A stretch of DNA of 64,000 nucleotides from Cycas panzhihuaensis (lineage: Eukaryota; Cycadophyta): assembly GCA_023213395.1 (NCBI GenBank), contig CM041465.1, forward strand, positions 235,049,741 through 235,113,740, given 5' to 3'. This document shows, one piece after another, positions 11,515 to 22,203 of the stretch. Under the pieces are notes generated by a model. It saw nothing but the letters and a program-made list of their open reading frames with translations, did not search any database and was not told the DNA's origin. The position numbers were made by a program, and so were the translations under genes. Numbering within the stretch: position 1 is the first letter of the stretch; every line of letters begins with the position of its first letter.

Positions 11515-11769
11515 TCGCCAAGAAGGGAGCTAAATCCGCCTTCCCTTCTTGTTGGTGCTCTTGCCTTTAGGTAAGTCTGCGTTCCGTGGTCTTAGTTGGG
11601 TAAACCCCAACGTGTTTGCATCACCCTATTTCTCCTTTTGTCTCGTTCCTTCTAACGCCGCTCGTAAGGGCGTTGCATGCGACGTTTCTCGCGTCGTTTA
11701 CGAGGCTTGCCGCCGCTGTTGGAAGACCGAGCGTCTTGTCCTGTTTCATCGCCGAATCCCGATTCGACC

Positions 11770-13916
11770 ATGGAAGGTTATCCTCCGATTGGGCTTACTG
11801 CCCCATGAGTTCGGGAACTCGGGAGTTCCTTCGTCTCGTCTTAATCCGCCCATGAGGGCGATGATTCCATATATTACCCGGATGACCATTTCCACCCGGA
11901 TGACTTTAGGCTTTCCGCCCAAGCGGCGGATGATTCAGTTCCCGAGACTCACCACTCTGGGCGAGCCTTATGAGGGACGCCCAAGGTCCCCTACTTTTGA
12001 AGTCCCTTCGACCTCGTGATGGCTATGAGGATACCCTCCCGCCGACGTGGTCGAGGCGCTGAGTATTTTCGAGCGGCGCCAACCGCCTCCTCGATGGTTC
12101 AAGAGATCCCGCAATATGGCATCCTCTTCGTCGCGCTGCGCCATCTACAACGATCGGCGCTTCTACCCGCATACGTGTTGTCTTGAGTCTACCCCGCCTT
12201 CCAAGGCGAGTGTTGCGCCGGTTGTCCCTAGTCGGTCCCACTTCCTCGGGACCCGCTCGTGTGCCGCTCCCGCAACTCGGGTTAGCATACCTTGTCCTAA
12301 CCAAACGCACGTGCCACCTCCGAACGTGGCACATGCTCCCTAGTAGGCTTGGGGTCCCGCTAGTGCCGCCACTTAGCCATGTGGGACCCGCCTCCGTATG
12401 TCCGAACCCGTTGGTGGTCCTTCTTTACGTGCCCCAGTGCTACACGTCACAACCTTGGGGTGGCAAGGGAAACCACCTCCTGCCCATGGAGTGGACCCGT
12501 TGCACCCATATGGGGTCGCGCCACCCACGGGTGGCCCATATGGGCAAACCCGGTCCCTCACCCCATTTCAGGCGTCGGTAGCGACTCCTGCTGCTGCGTC
12601 GGCCAAGACAAGGGAGCGCCTCCTTTCCGAACATCTACCCGCACCCCCTTCCCACAAGGGTGTTTCCTCAAGGAGGGATGGGACCGACACCCCATCCGTT
12701 CCTTTGGCGATTCTTAGATCCTTTAGCCTGTGCAAGGACACGTCCTTTCGTGGACTATAGGTCGACGCCGTCTGCTGAGGCGTTGAGGACTAACTTGCCG
12801 CCTCATCCTCCTGAAGTCCCCAAATTTGACGGGACTTCGTCGCAAGACCCAACCGAACATGTGCGCAGCTTTTCTATGGCGTGCATCGACTATTGGGCCT
12901 ACGACCATATCTTGATGAAGCTCTTCCCGGTCCTTGCGGGCGGCGCCTCAAGTGGTTCTACCGCCTTCCTGCCCATTCGATTTCCTCATTCCAGCAGCTA
13001 GTGGACGAGTTCGTCAACTACTTTGACGTAGCCAGGTCCATTCGAAAGCGGAATGAAGGCGCTTCTGTCGCTCAAACAAGGTCACGATGAGATGAATCGT
13101 GACTTTGTGCGACGTTTTCATGACCTTCTTCATTCCACCAAGGCCACATTGCCTGAGGAGTTGAAGAGGGATCTGTTTGTCAATGCACTACACCTCGAAG
13201 TGCATGTGAAAGTCCTCAAGATGGGGGCAACCACGTGTGACTCGCCATCTCGAGGTGTTTAGCTTTGAGGCTATTGAGATCCAAGCGGATCTCAAGAAAC
13301 CTCCCAAGCCCTCGCAACGTCGTGAGGCGCCTCCTCCAGCGAAGGAGACCACACCTTCGCAGCCCGCTAGGACCACCTCTCACCCGACTGAGAGGACCCT
13401 AGATCCGCTTACCTCCGTCATTCGCTCATTCGAGCGCACGATGAAGGAGCTAAAACTCCAACCTCCTTCATCGCCTACCTCCCATAGACCTGTTCAGCAA
13501 GCTTCTCGTGCGATGCCCCCCAAAGGGGGCAACACCCAGTCTTCTCAAGCAAGGAGGACCGATCCTCCCCTTGAGAAGAGGTGGTGTTCCATCCACGGGG
13601 AGTGTTTCCATGACGATGCGCGTTGCCGGGCACAGCACCCACGCGACGCCCCGCCTCGCGACTCGTCCCCCAGGCGAGCATCGAGACCTAACCTCGATCA
13701 GCCTGTTCATAGAGACCCGTTCCCCAAACATGGGGAACGTGGTCACGATGTTCAACAAAGATACAGTCAGAATCGGGATAGATCTCCCGACCCTCGCCCT
13801 TCGCATGGTAGAGGGAAGGGTGTGCGAAGGTCACCTTCACCTTGGCCCCCCGACCGCCATGCTCCATCACCTTCAGTCCCGCCACAGGGGAAAGAAGGTT
13901 GTCCAATTGCTTGAGA
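11770..13916 (+). pseudogene. gag: gag of element B, frameshifted
   Basis: Capsid/nucleocapsid polyprotein. The ATG at 11770 starts MEGY as in A and C, then shifts frame. The Pro-rich N-terminal part is readable at 12300-12640. The capsid core covers about 12660-13260: ALRTNLPPHPPEVPKFDG, FSMACIDYWAYDHILMKLF, DEMNRDFVRRFHDLLHSTK and LFVNALHLEVHV. The best ORF (13237-13914) holds KPSQRREAPP, a coiled-coil-like FERTMKELKL and the knuckle WCSIHGECFHDDARC, with spacing C-X2-H-X4-H-X4-C. An Arg-rich tail follows (SRPNLDQ, FPKHGERG, RDRSPDPRPSHGRGKG). Most parts are present without stops; frame changes near 12000, 12920 and 13250 break it. Confidence 0.85.
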
Positions 13917-14660
13917 CCACTCCGTTATATGCCTTAACCCGGTCCCAAGCCGCTAAAGAGGCAGCCGGTACCTCTTCATCCACATCTTACCTTGATCCTC
14001 TTCCGGAAGCCGTTCCTCCGGAGATTCCTGCGCTTCCCAAGACTATTCCCGTCCGCCCCGGTCGATTCGACTTTAGAAGGGCGCTTACCCAACCCACAGG
14101 GAAGGGTAAACCCTCTCTATCGTTGACGAGCTCCACACCGCTTGGCGGAATGTCCTTGATGGACGTCTTGAGAAGCTGCCCTGAGCAACGTGCTCTTCTT
14201 CTTGAAGCTCTTGGCTAACAAGACGCTTCCATCCATGCGATAGGTGCTACCTTCCATGGGCCACTGTCATCTCCTTTGATCCTAGAGATCTCCCATCTCC
14301 CGCAGCGGGAGAAGCTTTTGCATTACCCATTCGTCATTACCATTGACACTCCGATTGTATCGTAAAGAGGACCATTGTAGATAATGGCTCCTCGGTTAAT
14401 GCTATGCTCAGGCGTATGCTCAAGGAGCCAGGCATAGTAGCTCTTGAGTCTGTCCCTTGAAATGCCAAGGGTATGATGGGATCGAGAAGTCCCTCCGGGG
14501 CCTCCCTTTCCCTCACCTTAGGGGGGAAAACTGTGTCTGTCGGGGTTGCTGTACTCGCCGGCGATGTGGTGTACAACCTCTTGGTGGGCCGACCATGGCT
14601 CGACCGGATGGGAGCAACTGCTCACGCAGTTGGGGCAACTTAAATTTGTCCATGAAGGAC
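13917..14660 (+). pseudogene. Linker and retropepsin of element B
   Basis: Aspartic protease region. The linker (LYALTRSQAAKEAAG, LPEAVPPEIPALPKTI, FDFRRALTQPTGKGKP, MSLMDVLRSCPEQRALLLEALG) ends at a stop at 14218. The catalytic IVDNGSSVNAM follows at about 14373, and VVYNLLVGRPWLDRMGA at about 14570. These are the two conserved ends of the family protease. A frameshift and a stop lie between linker and active site. It is the last coding domain of B. Confidence 0.78.
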
Positions 14661-15317
14661 AAGTTAAAGTTGTCGCGTGAGCCAATGCCGCCTCACACCT
14701 CTCATCCACTGCCAGTCGTTTTCGATGATGAAGATAGCGATCCCGAGGAGGTTACTCTTCCATGGGACCTTTGTTTCGTGAGACCGACCTTCATCACCGA
14801 GCCCTATGCCACGTCATGAGCCAAACCTAGTTAGGTTTGCCCCTATCGTGGGTGGTTACTGCCACTTAGCCGCCATGAGTGATTGATTCGGATAGCGAGG
14901 GTTATGGGCCCTCTCGACGTGTCACCCCGGTTTCATGAGCACCGTGGAATATCTCAATCGGATATTCCCGCTCTTCCTCATTCTCTGATGGCTCCGAGCC
15001 ACCGGGTCCTAAACCACCCATTTATTTTACCTCCTCGGCCTCCCGAGCGGTTTCACGAGGCGCCCACGCCGTGAGCCACTCGTGAGGCACTTCTTCTTCA
15101 CGCCTAGATCCTTACCTGACTAGAGCCACTCTTCAGATGCAACCTTGCCATGCGATCCGTCAGGCCGGTCCGTTGCACTCATCCGATTCACCATAGCAAG
15201 TTTACTAGTAGGCTGGCCACGTTAGGCCTACTCTTCGTCACCTATCTCCTACCTGCGTGTGACTACCCCTACCTTCTGTGGTCTATGCACACCTCTCCCT
15301 CTCCTCGTGCTCAAAGC
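14661..15317 (+). other. Protease-RT linker remnant of B
   Basis: Short open pieces (FDDEDSDPEEVTLPWDLC at about 14725, RVLNHPFILPPRPPERFHE at about 15005) match in style the linker between protease and RT in A. RT motifs are absent. The hairpin array follows directly, so the whole of RT to integrase is deleted here. Confidence 0.5.
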
Positions 15318-15639
15318 GAGCCTAAACTACCATTTTAAATTGTTCCCATTCCTCCCAACCACGGGTGGAATGGCAATTTAAGATGGATTCTTACTCCGGC
15401 GAGCCTAAACTACCATTTTAAATTGTTCCCATTCCTCCCAACCACGGGTGGAATGGCAATTTAAGATGGATTCGATGCTCAAAGCGAGCCTAAACTACCA
15501 TTTTAAATTGTTCCCATTCCTCCCAACCACGGGTGGAATGGCAATTTAAGATGGATTCTTACTCAAACGAGCCTAAACTACCATTTTAAATTGTTCCCAT
15601 TCCTCCCAACCGCGGGTGGGATGGCAATTTAAGATGGAT
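15318..15639 (+). repeat. Four tandem copies of the post-pol hairpin unit
   Basis: Units start at 15318, 15401, 15486 and 15569, each GAGCCTAAACTACCATTTTA. The period is 83-85 bp. Each unit is an imperfect hairpin: CCATTTTAAATTG and CCCATTCC on one side, GGAATGG and CAATTTAAGATGG on the other, with CAACC(A/G)CGGG in the loop. Units are nearly identical; only the 12-15 bp joints vary. Other elements have one copy. Confidence 0.92.
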
Positions 15640-16431
15640 TTCTCTTCGGTTTACTTCCGGTTCCTCATGGAACCTGCGTTCCGCGTGCTCTTGGGAACCT
15701 TTGTCCTCCTACTTGGGCATTCCCCAATTAGGGGCAGCGTAGATGTCGTTACTCCCCCTCCCGTGCTTGTGGTTTCCTTCGCATATTCCGCTATGCTCCC
15801 CTGTGGACGTGCATGTCGCCCTATCTTCTAACCTCACACCTCTCGATCACCTCTGCTTACGGTGGATGTGTGTGCTCCTGTTAGACATATGGCCATACAT
15901 AGAAGGAAACACATACATATTACAACAAAATATTTACAACAAGTATCTACAACAAAACATATACATTTACACATTCACATACTTGCATATTTTCATATAT
16001 ACATTTACAACATACAAAATACTCATTTACAAAATAAATCATACATGCTACCTCTATCATACATGATACACACCATTTCATGTGGAGGCTTGTGCAGCGG
16101 CCCGTGCCCAAGTCCCTTCTTTGTCGGTTAGATATGCTTGCTCTAGTTCTTAGGATGCCCTCTTACTTCACGTTACACCTTGGTAACGGGGGCATCCCGT
16201 TCTTCTTGCTTACTTGACTTCGCTCGATGTTTAGGCAGCGTGGCGGCCCTACGTTGTCCTCGTCTCTGCCGCCCTTGTCCAGCGTTCGCCCGCGACACTT
16301 GCCTACACCCTTGGACCACGTCTTGCTCTTGATCGCTCTTATATATATATATCCATGTGCTACTCATGTTTCTTGATTGTCGACATTCGCCATCACATTA
16401 CGCTTACGGCGGTGAGGCTCACGCCAGGCGA
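15640..16431 (+). other. 3' untranslated part of element B
   Basis: No gene is seen. The order (a block near 15660-15850, an AT-rich ATACATTTACA stretch at 15880-16060, then GC-rich sequence) parallels 8194-8560 of A. It ends GTGAGGCTCACGCCAGGCGA just before the 3' LTR. That is the place of the PPT, but the purine run is poor. No aRH is found. Confidence 0.55.
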
Positions 16432-18996
16432 TGTTCTCGGCCATCGGGAATGGACTCGGGGCCGTCGACCACAGGTTTGTGCGGTATATGTTCTTACTTT
16501 GCTTACTTATGATCATTGCAGATGGTGGGAATGGTTTGATTGACATGTACTGTCCATATGCACTGTTTGATTGCTTGTTCATTATGCATGTGCATAACGG
16601 CACCTTTAGCCTATGACGACTCACAGTGAGGGCATTCATCGTGAATCGACACCGTATGGCGTCTGACCACTCACGATGTCTCCATGGTCTTTCGGGATGC
16701 TTTTGCCAGCCTGTTTATGCGTGTTACCGCGTCACAGCTTATGTTGCAAACCCTTCCTAAGCTGGTTTAACCCTTAGTTAGGGCTCTTTGCATCGTTTGG
16801 TGCATTTGCCCACCGGGCCTTCCCCAGTTGATTTAATTCATGTTCAAATTTTGCTCTTACCTTAAAAAGTCGATTTTATGACTTTTAGGTTGCTTTTTCT
16901 CTTTTTCTTTTTCTCTTTTTCAAATTTGTTTGTCTGCATGCAAACTTAGCGGTACCACAAAGTTCTTGCATTGGTACCGGTCGTCTGCGATAAATTTATG
17001 ATCTGCCAAGTTTACCGCTGATCTGCTTAAAATTTGAAAAAAAACACTGTGACGATGGCGCGATTTTTCGAGCTGGCGTGGCTCTAACAGTTGGGCGCGA
17101 GGCCCCAACGTTCACTTGCTTCACTCAAGACATAAAACGCTTTTTCACTCAGTTGGCTCATGATGGAATGAAGTTTCCTACTCTCTACTTCACTCTCCTC
17201 TCAAGTTTTCTTCCAAAAGACAAGACAAACAAACAAGAACAAGAGACACCTTTCAACAAATTGTGGGGACAGAGGCACCAAGGGCTGCTATTCTTTGAGA
17301 ATCTGAGGCCATTCTTTGCCCCCCCAGAGCTCCAATACAAGCACTCTTCCTCCTCACACATATTGAAGGCCTCGAGAGGATTTTGCACCAAGAAAACCAT
17401 TGCAAGGAACCATTTCCATCTCACTTTCTTGCATGAGGCTCCACCACTCTTCTCTCTTGCAAGGGACATGCTACATTGCTTCACAGGCATCTCTTGGGGC
17501 CGCTCCAAGTTGCCAAGTGCTCACATGCACTCCTCCTTCATCATTTGAGGTATTTGGTGTCATTTCTTTGGTGTTTTGCTTGTTTTTTTGTATTATTTCA
17601 CTTGCAACTCTTTGCTTCCTTTTATATATGCATTTTCTTGGTTTCCCTTAGTAGGTTGATGCAAGGAACCATAGTATTTGTGGCTTATTAGAGTGTCACC
17701 CGAGGATAGACTTAGTTTCCCATTCTTTTCTTCCACTCACCCTTCTTCTCCCATCCTTCTCTTTCGCCATTTCTTAAGCAAACCAAGCATAAAGGGTTAC
17801 ACGAGGGTTTGAGGGAGATTAGGCGGGTTCCGTCCCCATTCTTGATCCTACTCCCCAAGGGTTCCGTCCCTTTTCCTCTCCCCTTCATTTTCCGCTTTTG
17901 CTTAAGTAGGGCTAGAGGCTTGAGAGAATCGGTTGAGTGTTTACCTTGGCATACGCTACCCGCTGCTCCATGATCTTTTGTCGCATGCTAGCATCGTTTC
18001 CCTTACATCCCGTGGAGACCTCTCGTGGGTGAGTTAGCCATCCCGAGGCTATACTCAACCCCATTTGGGGTGCGTTGTGGTATGTGACCTTGGCATGCTT
18101 ATCGTGTGACTTTGCTTCTTTTATTGCATGTTAGCATTTAGCCATATCTTTTTAACCTAGTTCGCTTTACTTGCAACATATATACATATATCTTTTGGCA
18201 TCTCGTAGCCTCTCTTTCGAGAGGAAGGTATTCCGCTTATTTGCTTGCAGGAGCGTTCGAGACGAGGGGACGCATAAGGTCGACCCATTCTTGGGCCGAC
18301 ACTTGCTTGCGTTTTCCCTTTGTGTATCTTGCTTTGAGCTTTATTTTCATCATTTCGGTTTAGTTAGTGCTTATTTGCTTTCGGGGAGGTAAGTGATCCC
18401 CATCGCCGCTTAAACCGACGTCGCATCTGAGGAGGACGACGGAGGAAGCGCAACAGGTGACGGACATCTGCGTCTCGGCCCAACCCGGATCCGGTATTCT
18501 CGCTCACCCTTCATACTCCTTTTCTCGCTCTTATGTTTCTTTACGCTTGCTTTGGTAGTTAGAGAAATATAAGGAAAAGGAAAAGAAATAACTATTTATT
18601 TTGTACTTGCTTTTTGCTCTACATTTGCTTTACGTGCGCTTTCTTTGCTACACCCTGCACACTATAGTGTCTGAGATTCTTTGACCGATCCCCCTTTAGC
18701 CGCTCTTGCACATATCTTACCTGCGACACGTTTGGTTGGTTACCCCTTCGCCGCTTTCTCATTGCCTTGAGAAGTAGCGGCGTGCGAGTTTCCTTTTCCC
18801 CTTCCCGGCCATCTGAAGGGTAGGAGGGTCTCGCCTTGCACGGCTACCTGGAAGCAACCAGCACCTTGCGATCCGTGCAGCGCTCCGGCGCACGGACGTC
18901 CCGCGAGGTATGATCCTCGTTCTTTAGCCTATTAGCCCTGTGGTTTTGCGTCCTTCCCGCTAGGCGTTGGATCATTGCCCCGTGGAGAGCGTTTCA
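16432..18996 (+). repeat. 3' LTR of element B
   Basis: About 2565 bp, starting TGTTCTCGGCCATCGGGAA and ending GAGAGCGTTTCA. It pairs with 8934-11496. Differences are mostly short indels in GC-rich or palindromic spots, for example 16970-17080, while AT-rich stretches are almost unchanged. Confidence 0.92.
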
Positions 18997-19240
18997 GCTG
19001 TCATCAAAGCCCTTACCGATGCCCTTCGTTTCCATCACGGACCCATTGTTTTGCTCTGCGACTCTCAAGTTGTGGTGTCTCATCTCACCCAGTCTACAAG
19101 GTGCGATGCCCTCACTTGAGGACTCTTGCTTCTAGCGGATCCCCACGGCGTTTCTCTTACGTTGATATCCGGATATCCCTCGGGCTCTCAATGCCGAGGC
19201 GGATAGCCTTGTTCACCTCATCCTTGAGTCTTGCTTTGTC
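18997..19240 (+). pseudogene. Second RNase H (aRH) of A, part 2
   Basis: Continues the aRH frame after B. It reads AVIKALTDALRFHHGPIVLLCDSQVVVSHLT, given here only as its key residues: catalytic Asp in CDSQ (about 19058) and the last catalytic Asp in IPRALNAEADSLVHL (about 19170-19215). A stop and frameshift lie near 19118-19150. All four RNase H acidic residues can be placed when parts 1 and 2 are read together. Confidence 0.82.
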
Positions 19241-19652
19241 TCGCCCTGGCGGCCAGTCCACAGTCTGGCTTGGCCTTCCGTCGCCCAAGCCTCAGGCCGT
19301 TGGTCGCTTCGCGATCTGCTCGCACCTCCGAAATCGGGTTGCTAACGAGGTAAAACTATGGTGCCCACCATTTGTTCCCCATGTGGTCCTGCATGCTCCT
19401 TTGCATTCATTGTGGTGGGGGCAGCCCCCTCGCCTGTCTCTTTCTCCCAGTCGGTTTCCAGGTGGCTCATAGGCAGCCCCTATGTTGTCTCCACCGCCGC
19501 TTTCGTATCCACGCGTTCCGCCACGACACTCATGGCACCCTTGCCCTCGATCCGATCTTGATTGACATATCTATATACACATGTACTCTTGGCGGTTGTG
19601 TTGCCGGCGTCGCCATCGCGCCGAGCTTCCGGCGAGGCTCACGCCAAGGCGA
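19241..19652 (+). other. 3' end of the interior of A
   Basis: No gene is seen beyond the aRH tail. The last bases before the LTR are GCGAGGCTCACGCCAAGGCGA. C has GAGGCTC..CCAAGGGGGCAA at the same place, so the PPT appears shortened in A, as in B. Confidence 0.55.
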
Positions 19653-22203
19653 TGTTTCCGGCCGGAATGGATACTAATCACCGACTCGGGTAAGTGCGGT
19701 ATGTCTCTAGCATTATCATCACTTTTATGTCTTGATTGTGCCTTACATATTTGCATGCGTATGACTTTGTGGGCGGCACGGTGTCGTCCACACCTATGTT
19801 TAGCCTATGACGACTATAGCGAGGGCACACTCTTAGCGAGTGTGGCACCTTGGTGACCGTATTACTTCCGCATCGCCCTCCTCTCTCACGGATCCACCGG
19901 GTTTGCGCCACCTCCACCCGTGTGATGCCTCATCGCCGCTTGGTTAGCTTGCCACCTCATTTGGGTGCCTATTTCTGCTCCCGTGGGCCCGTTTCTTGGC
20001 TTGTTTGCTCCCGGGTGGGTGTTTTAGTTGTCCTTTAGCCTTTTTCGGGCTTGCCCCGACTGGACCGGGTTGGTGGGCCCCATTTTGTCTCTGGTGCATC
20101 TGGCCGTAATCTTGGCAGTCATGGCGTGATCTTCGGCATCTGCCGGAATTTTGCATCACTGGAATATTCAGATCTGCTAAAGTTCCGTGAGACGACTGTC
20201 TCTGTTTGTTTTTTAAAATCCGCCGTGGCAATTTCGCATTTATTGAAGCGCCACGTGGTTCGCCTTTTCTCCCTCGGTAGTGCCCTATTCGCGTACTTTA
20301 GGGTTTTGCTTTAGTACTTAAACATCTTTTGGCTCGTTTTGGGTCTCCTCTTTGGATCTTTTTTACTCACTTTTGGATTTACTCTCAAGAGGAACACTCT
20401 CCTGCTCTGCTCTCTTGGTACATTTCTTCTTTGCTGGACTGCACTCTTCATACTGGCCTTGACTCTCCTTTGGCTTGGTGAGACATTCTCTCGGCCCTCA
20501 AACGCCTTGAGAGGGCTCCTTTGAAGCGGTTTCACTGCTTTCTACCAGGCGATCCACGAGCTCCCGTTTGCGGTGTTTCCGTTCTACCTCCATAGCGGGG
20601 CCCACGGCTGCTCTATTCAGATCTGGGCATTTGTTCCGGCCCTTCTTGTCTTTTGGTGGGGCAAATCCCTTGCCTCCCTTTCCGTGTACTCTTCACTTTG
20701 TATTTGTTGTTGGTGATATCTACACTTCAGCTTATTTGTTTTCATTTGTTGCTTGAGAGTTGGTTTTCCTCCCTCTTGTGGACTGCTGTACCACTCTCCC
20801 TCCTTCTTACTGCGTTCTTTGTCCAAGCGTGGCGTTGACGGGTTGCATAGGCTTTGGACAAGAGCTGGGTGGATTCCGCACCACCTTCCACGCTCCCCAA
20901 GCGGCTCGTAGCCCTCCAAAGCCTCCCTCTGCCTGCTACTCTTAGCTTGCAAACAAGGGTTCAAGGCTCCCTTGGTTGCCCAAACCAGTAGTTGTCACTG
21001 ATTTGGGACCCTTTATTCAGTTTGGGTGCCATCCATAGGCCCCAACCGCGGGTTCTTCTCCACCTTTGCTCCCGGTTACGGTTTGCTCCCGTAGCATCCG
21101 GTTCCCGTGGGTGTCTTTGGGTCTTTCTTGCCCCTTCTTGCGGTAGTTTTCCGGCCTTGAGTCTTGACTTTCTCCTCATGCCCGTGGCTCTTGGGAGAGG
21201 TTTGGGCACCATTTGCGGGTGGTAGGCCACTCCGATTCTTACCTTGTTGTTTCCTTTCATTTAGATCGTTCTTCATTGGTATTTTCCTTATTGGACTAAC
21301 ACTGATGCATGTACATTTAGACTCTCGTTTACGTTGTTAGACATATATTGCTAGATCTTTGTGTTGCATATAGGTGTCTCCCTCGGAGGAGGAGACCTTT
21401 GTTGCTTCTGGTACTCGGACGCGGAGAACGTTGCTGTTGCCCCCTTCCACCGTGGCGTCCCTTGCATGTGTCATATTTTATGCTATCTCATTTGCTAGTT
21501 AGCGTTTCTTTCCTTCCTTGATTATCGCATTTATTTTTCACAGGGAAGGTAAGGAAGCCCCTTTTCTTCTTGCCACATTTCACATCCCAGATGCAGCTGC
21601 GGAGTGGTTGGGTGCTCCTCTGAAGGCTACGCCATCTCTCACGCCTTGGCCCGGTGCACGCCTCCGTTCCCCTTCGCTACCCACGGTCTTTTTCCTTCTT
21701 TTATTCTTTTCCTAGTAATTAGAACATCGAAAGATTAAAAGGGAAAATTGCCTTTTTGTATTGGTTTGCGATTTGTTTGTCTTGTTGCATGTACTTTTGT
21801 TATTCGTAGGAAAGGTTGTAGGAGTCTTCTTCCCCTTACCCTTCCTCCCTCTTCCTTGACCGCACGAGCGCCTTGCTTCCGCATCGCTCGTATACGATGC
21901 TAGATTGCATAGGATTGTTCTTGGCCTATCCTTGTTAGGTTCTTTCTCTCTCCCTTCCGCCACCCAAGGGTGGGAGGGCCTACTCCCAGTCAACCCGGTT
22001 CGTCCCTACGTATCTTCGCCCGCTCGCTCAAGGCGAAGGGTCACCCGAGAGTAGCCATACTCCATTGCGGATCCGAACTCGCTCACGGGCCGCAGGCGCC
22101 TGCGTGGTAGTTGCTTGCCTTGTAGGTTCCACTTCCTACTGCTTTCGTCACCATCTCTCCCGCGCTATCGATCGGTGTGGTTATCCCAGAGCGGTGGCGT
22201 CAA
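19653..22203 (+). repeat. 3' LTR of element A
   Basis: About 2551 bp, TGTTTCCGGCC at the start and GCGTCAA at the end, where the 5' LTR has GCGTCCA. It pairs with 1173-3737. Small indels cluster in C/G-rich stretches; many 40-80 base AT-rich runs are unchanged. Confidence 0.88.

Larger units (their letters stand above)
8934..18996 (+). mobile_element. Gypsy element B, gag-protease only, nested in A
   Basis: B has LTRs 8934-11496 and 16432-18996 and a perfect 5 bp TSD, GCTGT, at 8929-8933 and 18997-19001. Removing B plus one TSD restores the aRH reading frame of A. The interior is about 4.9 kb: PBS, gag, protease, linker remnants, four hairpin repeats and a 3' untranslated part. No RT, RNase H, integrase or aRH is present. 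The LTR pair is highly similar, so B probably transposed in this reduced form, using enzymes of a relative. Confidence 0.92.
1173..22203 (+). mobile_element. Gypsy element A, pol-deleted, carrying nested element B
   Basis: A is bounded by LTRs 1173-3737 and 19653-22203 that are clearly one pair. Removing B (8934-18996) leaves about 11 kb. Its interior runs PBS, gag, protease, linker, the first residues of RT joined directly to the integrase C-terminus, a hairpin motif, a short remnant of the antisense-gene tail, then aRH. It inserted in the LTR of L; the flanks are GTAGC (1168-1172) and AGAGC (22204-22208), which match at three of five bases. The pre-insertion order is supported by L and C reading alike across the junction. 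Almost all of RT, RNase H and integrase is absent, so A cannot move on its own. Confidence 0.88.

Noticed and set aside
15318-15639. CRISPR-like array
   Set aside because: Units are 83-85 bp, almost wholly repeat with 12-15 bp joints, lie in a plant retroelement, and match single copies at the same place in relatives.
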